Source of the DNA: Myxococcaceae bacterium
GTDB lineage: Bacteria; Myxococcota; Myxococcia; Myxococcales; Myxococcaceae
Assembly (NCBI GenBank): GCA_019694575.1
Contig: JAIBBR010000015.1
Coordinates: forward strand, 1-55,141
DNA: 55,141 nt
Direction: 5' to 3'
The notes under the pieces were generated by a model. The model searched no databases. It was not told the DNA's origin and saw only the letters and a list, made by a program, of their open reading frames with translations. Positions 41,573 to 49,394 of this stretch are shown here, piece after piece. A program made the translations under genes and the position numbers. Numbering within the stretch: position 1 is the first letter of the stretch; the number at the start of each line of letters is the position of its first letter.

Positions 41573-42478
41573 ATGACTCGACCGGTTGCGAAACGATGCG
41601 CGTGCAGCGCGCTGCTTGCCACTTTGCTTTTCTCGAACGCGCTTGCCGCGCCCGACTGGACATCGACGTGGGAAGACGACCAAGGCCCGTTGTTAGATTC
41701 TGGTTGGGGCACCAGCTCGTGCGCCTACATTCAGTCGACCGGGAGCCCGTGGCCAGAAGGCTGCAACCCCCGTCGCACCCCTGAGCGCGCGCACGCGGGC
41801 GCGAAGTCTTTGGTGAAAGACTATACCGGCCCCAACCTTGGTCCCGGTGGCGACAACAACCACGGCGTTTATGTGACGCGGTTTAACCCCGCGCACACCG
41901 ACGTGTGGATTCGCTTTTGGTCGTACCTGACTGACTATTCGGCGTGTGACGCGACCTCGTGCATCGACAAAATTCACTACACGTACCCGGCTGGCCTGGG
42001 CGAAGGCCCCTCGTGGGTGCTTAGTTTCTATTTCGGCCCCACCTTGGCGATTCTTTCGCAGAGCGAATCGTCAGCTTCGTCGCCGTGCAACACCGCTACC
42101 AGCCCGGGCACATTCTTGAGTTGCAACTACCTGGCGAACATGAACGTTTCGTACGCCACCCACCCGCAGAACCAGTGGGTTTGCATTGAAGAACACATCA
42201 AAGCGAACAGCGAAGTGGGTGGTGTGCCGCAAGCCGACGGAGCGCTTGAAGTCTTTCGCGACGGCACACAGTTCATTGGGTATTACGACCGCCGTTGGTC
42301 AGGCGTCGGGCAGCCGTATTTTTCGCAGGTCGGCGGTGCGATTCGTATCTACACGCAGACCGGTAAGGGCAAGCATTTCATCGACGATTTCGCCGTGGGC
42401 AACACGCGCATTGGGTGTGGCTCTTCTGCGGGTGACACGTTGCCCCCTGCGCCCGCGACGAATTTGGCGGCGCAGTGA
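41573..42478 (+). CDS. Secreted polysaccharide-lyase / lectin-like protein
   Basis: The 301-residue protein has a signal peptide (CSALLATLLFSNALAAPDW), then a jelly-roll-like domain with conserved aromatics (VWIRFWSYLTDYSAC, GPSWVLSFYFGPTLAI, NQWVCIEEHIKANSEVGGVP, ALEVFRDGTQFIGYY, HFIDDFAVGNTRIGC). This resembles concanavalin-like beta-sandwich domains found in PL14/heparin-lyase-type and LamG-like proteins. The C-terminus DTLPPAPATNLAAQ is the typical start of a linker to a fibronectin III domain but ends there. Several cysteines suggest disulfides. Enzyme activity is not established. Confidence 0.6.
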   Translation: MTRPVAKRCACSALLATLLFSNALAAPDWTSTWEDDQGPLLDSGWGTSSCAYIQSTGSPWPEGCNPRRTPERAHAGAKSLVKDYTGPNLGPGGDNNHGVYVTRFNPAHTDVWIRFWSYLTDYSACDATSCIDKIHYTYPAGLGEGPSWVLSFYFGPTLAILSQSESSASSPCNTATSPGTFLSCNYLANMNVSYATHPQNQWVCIEEHIKANSEVGGVPQADGALEVFRDGTQFIGYYDRRWSGVGQPYFSQVGGAIRIYTQTGKGKHFIDDFAVGNTRIGCGSSAGDTLPPAPATNLAAQ

Positions 42479-42531
42479 CTGTGTTTATTTGTGAAACAGT
42501 TTGTCTTGAAAGTCGAGTCTGGTTTTAAAAG

Positions 42532-42544
42532 TAAGACAGTCTTA
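42532..42544. promoter_or_regulatory. Palindrome at the promoter of the YceI gene
   Basis: TAAGAC-A-GTCTTA is a 13-bp palindrome 54 bp upstream of the ATG at 42599. Just before it lie TTGTCT (42501-42506) and, 17 bases on, TTTAAA (42524-42529), a weak -35/-10 pair, so the palindrome would sit at the transcription start. This is the expected position of a repressor operator (for example of a MarR- or TetR-type protein, not encoded nearby). Confidence 0.5.
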
Positions 42545-42598
42545 CCTTGGGTGTCACACGGCGCGAATGAACGCGCCCAAGCACTGAGGACAAGACCC

Positions 42599-43150
42599 AT
42601 GAGCACCCCGACCCAATGGAACATCGACGCCAGCCATTCGAATATCGAATTTTCGGTGCGCCACATGGTGATTTCGAAAGTGCGCGGCCGCTTCACCAAG
42701 TTCAACGGCGTGGTGACGTTCGACGAAGCAGACGTGGCGCAGTCGAAAGTCACCGCCTCGATTGACGCGGCCAGCATTGACACGGGTACGGCGCAACGTG
42801 ACACCCACTTGAAGTCGGCTGACTTTTTTGATGTCGAAAAGTTTCCCGAATTGAAGTTTCACAGCGCGCGCATCGAGAAGACGGGCAAGCACCACTACCG
42901 CGTCGTCGGGCCGCTCACCATGCACGGAGTGACACGCGAGGTAACGCTCGAGGTTGAAGCCACCGGTACCGGTGTTGACCCCTGGGGCAACCCGCGTATG
43001 GGTTTTGTCGCCAAGACTTCACTCAACCGCACCGACTTTGGCCTGACGTGGAATCAAATGCTCGAAGCAGGCGGCGTATTGGTCGCCGAAGAAATCAGCA
43101 TTGAGCTCGACATTCAGGCGGTGAAGGCTGCGGCCACGAAAGCCGCGTAG
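42599..43150 (+). CDS. YceI family protein (cytoplasmic form)
   Basis: The 183-residue lipocalin-like protein has the YceI signatures: WNIDASHSNIEFSVRHMVI at the start, RGRFTKFNGVVTFDE, SADFFDVEKFPELKFHSARI, GPLTMHGVTREVTLEVEATG and KTSLNRTDFGLTWNQMLEAG. These bind polyprenyl-type lipids. It has no signal peptide, unlike E. coli YceI, so it acts in the cytoplasm. ATG 42599 follows GAGG; earlier in-frame codons back to 42491 overlap the palindrome and are rejected. Confidence 0.9.
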   Translation: MSTPTQWNIDASHSNIEFSVRHMVISKVRGRFTKFNGVVTFDEADVAQSKVTASIDAASIDTGTAQRDTHLKSADFFDVEKFPELKFHSARIEKTGKHHYRVVGPLTMHGVTREVTLEVEATGTGVDPWGNPRMGFVAKTSLNRTDFGLTWNQMLEAGGVLVAEEISIELDIQAVKAAATKAA

Positions 43151-43168
43151 TCGAGCTGTTTAGAACGC

Positions 43169-44077
43169 CCGGCTCTTCGAAATTTCAGACCTCATCGTCG
43201 ACTACGACATTGAGACGCTGTCACGGCGCCCGGTGCGGCGCGATGACGTGGTGCAGAAGCTTCAAGCCAACGGTCAAAGCAGGGCCGCGCGGTGGGTGTC
43301 GCGGCTGAAAGCGAATGACGGCCTTCTCGATGAGGCGACGTGCGACGCGATTTTGTTGCGCGCGCATGCCGAGCTGCAGCGGCTCAACGAAGAGTTTCTG
43401 CAAGTCGACCGGGTGCGAACTTTGCTCGTGCCGATGCTCAAGGCGTTGCGTGGGTTGAACGTGCCAGGGCCGTACCGCCATTGTTGAAGTGGGCTGTGGG
43501 CTTGGCTATTTGACGCGCGCGCTGTCGGTGCAGGGCCGGCTGGGGCGTGACGTGCAATTCGTCGGCTGCGACATGAACCGCGCACTCATCGACAAAGCCA
43601 GTGCGCTCGCTGAAGAAGAATCGCCCCAGTTGCGAGCTGATGGTTGCCAATGCCTTCACGTTGTCGCAACCGGCGCACATTTATGTTTCGAGCGGAGTGG
43701 TGCACCACTTTCGTGGCCCAGCGCTCGAGGCGTTCTTCGCGGGGCAGAAAAATGCGTGGGGCTTTCTGCATTTCGACATGCAGTATTCGAAGCTCTCTCC
43801 GATTGGCTCGTGGGTATTTCACCAGGCGCGCATGCGTGAGCCGCTGGCCCGGCATGACGGTGTGGTCTCTGCCGCCCGCGCCCATTCGACTTCAGAAATG
43901 CTCGCCGCGTCTCGCAAGGCGTTGGGTTTCACCTGCGCGGGGTTTGACCAAGCGACGTCATTTGCCAGTGTGCTGGTGAGGCCGATGCACGCGGTGGTCG
44001 GCGCACGGCCTGAAGTGTGGAACCCCTTTGTCGCGCAGTTGGGTCCGTTGCGTCAGCGGCTGGGAGACGGCCGATGA
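43169..44077 (+). pseudogene. Class I SAM-dependent methyltransferase, frameshifted twice
   Basis: Three consecutive frames read as one protein: LFEISDLIVDYDIETLSRRP ... TLLVPMLKALRGLNVPGPY; then AIVEVGCGLGYLTRALSV and DVQFVGCDMNRALIDKASAL (SAM-binding motif VEVGCGLG); then SCELMVANAFTL, AHIYVSSGVVHHFRG and so on to TGA at 44077. Each change is explained by one extra base, near 43478 and near 43612-43616. It overlaps by ATGA the next membrane gene. The family is class I (Methyltransf_12/25-like). Either a pseudogene or two base-insertion errors in the assembly. Confidence 0.7.
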
Positions 44078-44583
44078 ACGCCGCCATTCCCGCGGTGCTC
44101 CTTGGGTTGAGCATGGCTGATGCGGCGTTTGCCGGTTACCGCGATGCGGCAGGCCGCGACGCTCGGGTATTCAAGGTCGAGTACTACCGCCGGGCCATTC
44201 GCCGGGGCCTGAAGTTCGGGCTGGTGACGAATGCATGCGCGTTGGTGACGCTCTTCGCGTTTGCCGCGTCGTCTTCGTCGCTGACTCATTTCGTGCAGAG
44301 CTTTACTGATGCCGCGCCGACTGTGCTGTGCATTGTCGGTTGCTACGCTGTCACGGTGATTGCGGCGCTCGGTGTGTGGGTGGCGGGAGAAGCCGACGTG
44401 CGAACATTGGCTTCGGTGTTGATTTTGGGGCCCTTCACACTGATTCGCCCGTGGGTGATTGCGGGGGCGGCGGCTGCGGGGGCGTGGGCGGCTCCGAGCT
44501 CAGCAGCGGCGGTGGCCGTGGTGCTGGTGTGCGGCATGCAGATGCTCATTGAGCCGCTGCTTGGGCGTGCCTGGCGTCAGTAA
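44074..44583 (+). CDS. Membrane protein, hypothetical
   Basis: The 169-residue protein has four or five hydrophobic segments (LKFGLVTNACALVTLFAFAA, VLCIVGCYAVTVIAALGVWV, LASVLILGPFTLIRPWVIAG, AAAVAVVLVCGMQML). An N-terminal cytosolic part contains charged residues (AAGRDARVFKVEYYRRAIRR). The ATG overlaps the TGA of the methyltransferase gene (ATGA), so the pair was an operon. No family recognised; the partner's decay would leave it orphaned. Confidence 0.6.
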   Translation: MNAAIPAVLLGLSMADAAFAGYRDAAGRDARVFKVEYYRRAIRRGLKFGLVTNACALVTLFAFAASSSSLTHFVQSFTDAAPTVLCIVGCYAVTVIAALGVWVAGEADVRTLASVLILGPFTLIRPWVIAGAAAAGAWAAPSSAAAVAVVLVCGMQMLIEPLLGRAWRQ

Positions 44584-44754
44584 CGTGGTGTCACGAAAAG
44601 CACAAAGGGGAAGAGGGGGCGTGTCGTGCCTCGACTTGCCTTCGCCGCTCTTGGCTCGGGTTGATTGATTGCGGTTCGCTTCCAGAGGTCGGGGGAGGGC
44701 GCAGGGTGTTGGCTTGTCTGACGTATGGAAAAGTTATGTGCTGAGGCCGGTCGT

Positions 44755-45270
44755 TCATTTGACGAACAGCTCCATCGACACGTCGTCGAGGTACTCGCCG
44801 GCAGCCGTTTTTACCCGCCGGTGCCAACGACCCACTTCGACGAAGCCCATCTTGCGATAGAGCGCTTGCGCCCACGCATTCGACGAGCGCACATTGAGCT
44901 CGATTTTCTCTACCGCGGGAGCCGCTTTCGCCCACTCAATCAGCGCGCTCAACAATTCACGACCCACGCCCATGCCTTGCCAACCGAGGTGCGCCACCAA
45001 CGTCAAATGCACCACATGCCGAATTGCAGCGAGTGGCAGCGGGTCGAGTAACCCGTGACCCACGATTTGGCCCGACGATTCGGCGACGAAAAAGCAACCG
45101 TTGTCGGCACGGGTGAGCGCGGCGATTTTTTGCACGAAACGCTCATCACTCAATTCGGCGGGCTGCGAGGCAAGAAAACCCGGTGTTGCCGCGATCTCGC
45201 GTTCTGCTTGCGCCAGCACCGCGGCGTCTGCAACCCGCGCGGGCCGAATGAGAAGAGGAACTCGAGCCAT
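44755..45270 (-). CDS. GNAT family N-acetyltransferase
   Basis: The 171-residue protein carries the GNAT motifs: CFFVAESSGQIVGHGLL (motif D/A strand), VAHLGWQGMGVGRELLSALI (acetyl-CoA-binding V/L-x-x-Q/R-x-x-G-x-G/A pattern) and NVRSSNAWAQALYRKMGFVE (motif B). It would transfer an acetyl group from acetyl-CoA to an amine; the substrate is unknown. Nothing upstream suggests an operon; the 185-bp inverted-repeat element begins 13 bp from its start. Confidence 0.88.
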   Translation of the reverse strand: MARVPLLIRPARVADAAVLAQAEREIAATPGFLASQPAELSDERFVQKIAALTRADNGCFFVAESSGQIVGHGLLDPLPLAAIRHVVHLTLVAHLGWQGMGVGRELLSALIEWAKAAPAVEKIELNVRSSNAWAQALYRKMGFVEVGRWHRRVKTAAGEYLDDVSMELFVK

Positions 45271-45282
45271 CAGTGGGTTGTC

Positions 45283-45467
45283 CTAGAGCACCGAACAGGT
45301 TACCCGATCTACTGCGGCTGCCGATCCTCTCGCTGCGGCCTGCGGCCTCGTCAGTCCGCTCCTCGACGTGCCCAACGGCACGCCTCCTTAGGCTCCTTCC
45401 TCGGGCGCCCGCCTCGCTTCGGTCTCAGCACCCTCGTGACGATCCGGTAACCTGTTCGGCGCTCTAG
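45283..45467. repeat. 185-bp element bounded by 27-bp inverted repeats
   Basis: The left arm (45283-45309, starting CTAGAGCACCGAACAGG) and the inverted right arm (45441-45467) match at 25 of 27 positions. The interior includes a 6-bp hairpin CGTGCC-CAAC-GGCACG and GC-rich blocks. It carries no gene and fills the gap between the GNAT gene and the end of the histidine kinase gene. It may be a MITE or a structured RNA; no clear target-site duplication is visible. Confidence 0.75.
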
Positions 45468-45486
45468 CTTACTTCGCCCACGCTCC

Positions 45487-46539
45487 TCAACTTGCCGCTG
45501 GCAACCGCACCAAAAAGTTGGCGCCTTTTCCCGGCTCGCTTTCAACCTGAATGCTGCCCTGGTGCGCGTCGATGATGCTCTTGCTCACCGACAGCCCCAA
45601 CCCAGTGCCCTTGCCGCGCGGCTTGGTGGTGAAGAAGGTGTCGAAAATGCGCCCGGTCGCTTCGGGGGCAATGCCAGGCCCGGTGTCGCGCACTGAAATT
45701 TCGACGCCCTTTTCATGGCGCTGGGTGGTGATGAAGACCCTCCGCTCGGGGTGCTCTTCCATCGCTTGCCCTGCGTTGAGCAACAAATTGAGCAGCACCT
45801 GGCGCAGCTGGTTGCTGTTGCCTTTAATTTTCGGCAACCCGTCGGCATAGTGCGTATCGACGCGAATGCCTCCCAGCTGCAACTGATGCGCGCACAGCCG
45901 CACCGCGCTCGCCACCATCGGGTTGACGTCGAGCACTTCGGTTTCGATCTCTGACGGCCGAGCGAAGTCGAGCAGGTGCTGCAAAATGCCGTTCGCCCGC
46001 TGCGCGTCAGCGTCGATGAGGCGAAAAAACTCTTTGGCCTCGTCCAGGTCGGTCGTTTCATCGCCGAGCTGTGCGAAGCCGACGATGCCCACCATCGGGT
46101 TACGCACTTCGTGGGCCAGGCCGGCGGTGATTTCGCCCAGCGCCCCCAACTTTTCGGCTTGCATCAGCTGCGCGTTAATGAGGTTGAGCTCTTCAGTCCG
46201 TTGGTGCAACGCGTGGCTGAGCGCGTTGAAGGTTTGCCCCAAGCCACCCAAGCCAGGCTCGTTGACCTCGACGCCATAGGCGCCGTCTTTGAGCTTTTGC
46301 ATCGCGCTGTCGAGTGACGCCAAAGGCTTGGTGACGCGCGCGGCCCACAGGTACGCGACAATCAGAATCACCGGCAACAACAGCAGCACCCAACCGCCCA
46401 CGCTAAAGAGCAGCCGGCCCCAATTCGCCGTCGGCTCGAGCGTCGACGCGTACGCCAAAAGCAGCCCGCAACCCAAAAGCGTCACCGCAGCGGCGGCGAC
46501 AGAAGCGGCCATCAGGTGCAGACTGAAGGTGCGGCGCAT
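45487..46539 (-). CDS. Sensor histidine kinase (HAMP-HisKA-HATPase)
   Basis: The 350-residue protein has two membrane segments separated by a very short loop (about 27 residues span both TM ends: FSLHLMAASVAAAAVTLLG and VGGWVLLLLPVILIVAYLWA), then HAMP, HisKA with the phospho-acceptor histidine in GLAHEVRNPM, and HATPase_c with NQLRQVLLNLLLNAGQAMEE, DTGPGIAP, FDTFFTTKPRGKGTGLGLS. With no real extracytoplasmic domain, the signal is probably sensed within the membrane. It is 24 bp after a receiver gene and forms an operon with two receivers. Confidence 0.9.
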   Translation of the reverse strand: MRRTFSLHLMAASVAAAAVTLLGCGLLLAYASTLEPTANWGRLLFSVGGWVLLLLPVILIVAYLWAARVTKPLASLDSAMQKLKDGAYGVEVNEPGLGGLGQTFNALSHALHQRTEELNLINAQLMQAEKLGALGEITAGLAHEVRNPMVGIVGFAQLGDETTDLDEAKEFFRLIDADAQRANGILQHLLDFARPSEIETEVLDVNPMVASAVRLCAHQLQLGGIRVDTHYADGLPKIKGNSNQLRQVLLNLLLNAGQAMEEHPERRVFITTQRHEKGVEISVRDTGPGIAPEATGRIFDTFFTTKPRGKGTGLGLSVSKSIIDAHQGSIQVESEPGKGANFLVRLPAAS

Positions 46540-46563
46540 AGCGAGATTTCGAAAACGCGAAGC

Positions 46564-46992
46564 TTAGCGTCGGCGGCGCGGCCGCGGTGCCAATTCAGCC
46601 ACCGCATCGGTCAATGACTGGGCCAGGCTCTTCACGCGGGAGCTCTCTTCACGCAGCTCTACCGCGTCTTCGATGTGGCGCAGGCTCTTGAAGGGCTTGG
46701 TTAAATAACCGTCAGGCCGTTGCCCCGACAACCCGAAGGGCTCGGCTTTCGCTGACATCAACACCACCTGCAGTGTGGGCACCTGCGCGCGAGAATGGTT
46801 CAGCACCTCGGCAAAATGCATGTCAGGAGGGTACCGGTCGACCAGCAACACATGCGGGTGATGTTCACCCACCAAGGCCAAACCGGCGCGGGCGTCGGTC
46901 GCGGCCCACACCTGGTGCCCGGCGCGGCCCAACACTTTGCGCAAAAGCTCGCCCACCTCGGTGGCGCGGTCAATCACCACCACCCGCTTCAA
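46564..46992 (-). CDS. Single-domain response regulator, atypical acidic pocket
   Basis: The 142-residue protein is a receiver domain (VVVIDRATEVGELLRKVLGR, HHPHVLLVDRYPPDM with the likely phospho-acceptor Asp, VVLMSAKAE, GYLTKPFKSLRHIEDAVELR). The usual DD pair at the start is reduced to DR, so Mg binding may be weak. An Arg-rich tail (APRPRRRR) follows. The start is TTG 46992, supported by GGAGG six bases upstream and a TTGA overlap with the previous gene's stop. No output domain. Confidence 0.82.
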   Translation of the reverse strand: MKRVVVIDRATEVGELLRKVLGRAGHQVWAATDARAGLALVGEHHPHVLLVDRYPPDMHFAEVLNHSRAQVPTLQVVLMSAKAEPFGLSGQRPDGYLTKPFKSLRHIEDAVELREESSRVKSLAQSLTDAVAELAPRPRRRR

Positions 46993-47402
46993 GAAGCGCC
47001 TCCGTGACGCGCCCGCAAGGCGCCCTCACAGGCGCTCACCAGCTCGGTCAGCGCAAACGGCTTGGCCACATAAGCAAAAATGCCCAGCGCTTCGGCCGAA
47101 GACTGCAGCTGCGCGGTAGGAGAGCCCGTGACGATGACGGTTTTCATGGTGGGGTGGCGGGTGTGCGCTTTTTGCAGCACCTCCATGCCGTCGACGTCGG
47201 GCAAGTTGCGATCGCAAATCAGCACGTCGAACGATTCTTTGGCCATCGCATCGAGGCCCTGCTGGCCATTGTCGACCAGCCGCACCTTATGGCCCACGCG
47301 CTTGAGCACCCGTTCCAAAAGCAGCCGCGCAGACTTGTCGTCGTCGATGACGAGAATGCTGCCTGTGAGCCGCCGATTCACGAGTGCCTTATCTACCCCC
47401 AC
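46989..47402 (-). CDS. Single-domain response regulator
   Basis: The 137-residue receiver protein has the full set of residues: IDDDKSARLLLERVLKRV (acidic pocket), VLICDRNLPDVDGMEVL (phospho-acceptor Asp), VIVTGSPTA (Thr/Ser switch) and YVAKPFALTELV (Lys). No DNA-binding output domain, so it acts by protein contact. It heads the operon receiver - receiver - histidine kinase. The start at 47402 (MGVDKALVNRR) is the longest; a shorter start close to the first beta strand is possible. Confidence 0.85.
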   Translation of the reverse strand: MGVDKALVNRRLTGSILVIDDDKSARLLLERVLKRVGHKVRLVDNGQQGLDAMAKESFDVLICDRNLPDVDGMEVLQKAHTRHPTMKTVIVTGSPTAQLQSSAEALGIFAYVAKPFALTELVSACEGALRARHGGAS

Positions 47403-47482
47403 GCAGAGGCACCAAAAGCATACCGCCGTGCCAAAGGTTTTGGTGGCCGTGTGACGCCAAACTTTGCTTTTCTGCTTAAAGA

Positions 47483-48133
47483 ATGAAACCGAAAGCGGCG
47501 TTTTCGACCCAGGCTCGCGCGGCGCTCAAGCACTTGCGCACCCAAGACCTTAGGCTCGCTGAACTGATGGCGAAGGTCGGCCCTTACGGTTTGGTACCGC
47601 CCGCCCGCGTCGACCCGTTTTCAGCCTTGTTTCGCGCCATTTGCCACCAACAGCTCACCGGCAAGGCGGCGACGACCATCATGAACCGCGTCAAAGACCG
47701 GGTGGGCGAAGGGGGGTGGCCCACGCCGCTTCAAGTCAAACGCGCCCGGTTAGCCACCCTGCGCAAAGCGGGGCTCTCGCGTGCCAAAGCGCTGGCGCTG
47801 AAAGACTTGGCCGAAAAGTCGCTCGACGGCACCGTGCCCACCGCGCGGGCGCTGCGAAAGTTGAGCGACGACGAAGTGGTAGAACGGCTCACCCAGGTGC
47901 GCGGCATCGGCCGGTGGACAGTTGAAATGCTGTTGATGTTTCAGTTGGGCCGTTACGACGTGCTGCCGGTCGACGACTACGGCGTGCGCAAGGGGTTTTC
48001 GCGCTGGTACGGCCACGCTGACTTGGTGCACAAAAGTGTGCTGACGCAGTGGGGCGAAAAGTGGCGCCCGTACCGCTCGGTGGCCAGCTGGTACATGTGG
48101 CGGGTGCTAGAGCTTGACGCGTCAGAGCGGTAG
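47483..48133 (+). CDS. AlkA-type DNA-3-methyladenine glycosylase II
   Basis: The 216-residue HhH-GPD protein contains FSALFRAICHQQLTGKAATT, the helix-hairpin-helix GLSRAKALALKDLAEKSLDG, VRGIGRWTVEMLLMF (HhH lysine/Gly loop) and the catalytic aspartate in VLPVDDYGVRKGF. It removes alkylated purines from DNA. The 12-bp 3' overlap with the convergent FemAB-like gene (48122-48133) is unusual but not exceptional. No Ada-type regulator is nearby. Confidence 0.9.
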   Translation: MKPKAAFSTQARAALKHLRTQDLRLAELMAKVGPYGLVPPARVDPFSALFRAICHQQLTGKAATTIMNRVKDRVGEGGWPTPLQVKRARLATLRKAGLSRAKALALKDLAEKSLDGTVPTARALRKLSDDEVVERLTQVRGIGRWTVEMLLMFQLGRYDVLPVDDYGVRKGFSRWYGHADLVHKSVLTQWGEKWRPYRSVASWYMWRVLELDASER

Positions 48134-49354
48134 CGCTTCGACGCGCAACGGCACGTCGCCAATGCGCTGACGAATCAACGCTTCGAAACGCTGCCTGCCC
48201 TCATGTGTCGCTAAAGCGTGGGTGTGCAGCACCACCGATTTCAAGCCTTGCACCGAGAAGTTTTTCACCTCTTGCGCCAGCTGCCGCTCTGCCGGAGCGT
48301 GGTCAGGGTGGTACCCGACTTGCGCCACGTACGCGCCCGGCTTACCGGTGAGCAGAGGAAAACGGCTGAACACCAGAGGCCGAAGCGCGGGCCGAATGCG
48401 CAACTTCAAGCTGGGGCACGACGGCGTGGGCACGAAACTGCAACCCATGCGGCGCTTATGCACGAAGAGCCCGTGGTTCAAAATGCCGGGCGTGTAGCCG
48501 AAGTCGATGAGTTGCGAGCCACGCTCTTGCGCGGTTTGAAACAGCGCCACTTCGAGCGCAGCGGTGCGGCGCGAGAGCTCGAGCGGGGTGAGCGCGTCAG
48601 CGTCGGCAAAACCGTTGCGGTAGTACGCCAGCACTCCCATGGGCCGGTCGAGACAGAGCGCGGCCGAAACGGTGCGCCCGTCTTCTTCGACCACGAGCAG
48701 GTAGCCATTTTTGCGAAACGCCGCGTACAGAAACTCAAGCGGGTCAATGTGCGCGCGGTAACCAAAACGCTGCCGCACGAAGCGGGTGTAGAGCGAATCG
48801 TAGAACTGGTTGAATTCCGACTCGTCGTTCGACACGCGAAAGCGGCTGCGCTTTTTTTTCAAAACTGCCCGCAGACGCCGGCGGTGGGCTTTCGAGCGCA
48901 CCGCGCGAATCTGCTGCTCCAAGGTGTTGAGTACCGGCAGGTGGCCGTCGAGAAACGGCCAGAAGCTGTAGCTGTCGGCGCCTTGGTCGGTGGCGAGCAG
49001 ACGTTGCTCGAGCACCACGTCGGTGTGCTGCGCTTCTGAAGCGATGCGCGGTTGCACCCAACGGTATTCGACGGCGCTGCCTTTGAAGAGCTCGAGCGGC
49101 ATCGGTGGCACGCGGTTGCGGCTGTCACCCACGAAGAAGCTCAAATCGCGCATCAGGCCCGAACGCTCGGCGATGAGCAGCGACAGTGGGTGCTGGCCTT
49201 CGCCCGCCAGGGTACCGTCGAAGCGGAGCGCGAGCAATTCACGCTCGAGCAAGAATTGCCGTGCATCGATGAGGCCGTGGCGAACGCGGCTCTTCAGCTG
49301 CTGGGCGGTTTGATTGATTCGGTTCGAAAAGGGGAAAAGCACAGGGACTGGCAA
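48122..49354 (-). CDS. FemAB/GNAT-like acyltransferase
   Basis: The 410-residue protein has a two-lobed acyltransferase pattern: RRRLRAVLKKKRSRFRVSND, FNQFYDSLYTRFVRQRFGYR and the C-terminal GNAT lobe GYLLVVEEDGRTVSAALCLD, GVLAYYRNGFADADALTPLE, AALEVALFQTAQERGSQLID, FDYTP-like FGYTPGILNHGLF. It resembles the BioF2/FemAB group (Acetyltransf_6) that adds amino acids or acyl groups to cell-wall or polysaccharide precursors. The substrate is unknown. Start ATG 49354 is not supported by a clear ribosome site. Confidence 0.65.
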   Translation of the reverse strand: MPVPVLFPFSNRINQTAQQLKSRVRHGLIDARQFLLERELLALRFDGTLAGEGQHPLSLLIAERSGLMRDLSFFVGDSRNRVPPMPLELFKGSAVEYRWVQPRIASEAQHTDVVLEQRLLATDQGADSYSFWPFLDGHLPVLNTLEQQIRAVRSKAHRRRLRAVLKKKRSRFRVSNDESEFNQFYDSLYTRFVRQRFGYRAHIDPLEFLYAAFRKNGYLLVVEEDGRTVSAALCLDRPMGVLAYYRNGFADADALTPLELSRRTAALEVALFQTAQERGSQLIDFGYTPGILNHGLFVHKRRMGCSFVPTPSCPSLKLRIRPALRPLVFSRFPLLTGKPGAYVAQVGYHPDHAPAERQLAQEVKNFSVQGLKSVVLHTHALATHEGRQRFEALIRQRIGDVPLRVEALPL

Positions 49355-49394
49355 TTGAAAGCGAGAAGCGGGGTGAGTTCAACGAGAACCCGCC

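Noticed and set aside
43601-44077. The last methyltransferase piece as a separate gene
   Set aside because: It lacks the SAM-binding motif, which lies upstream in another frame; the three pieces join into one protein.
45055-45450. Open frame of 131 codons across the 185-bp inverted-repeat element
   Set aside because: It is antisense to the GNAT gene for half its length, and inside the element the frame is only chance GC-rich openness.
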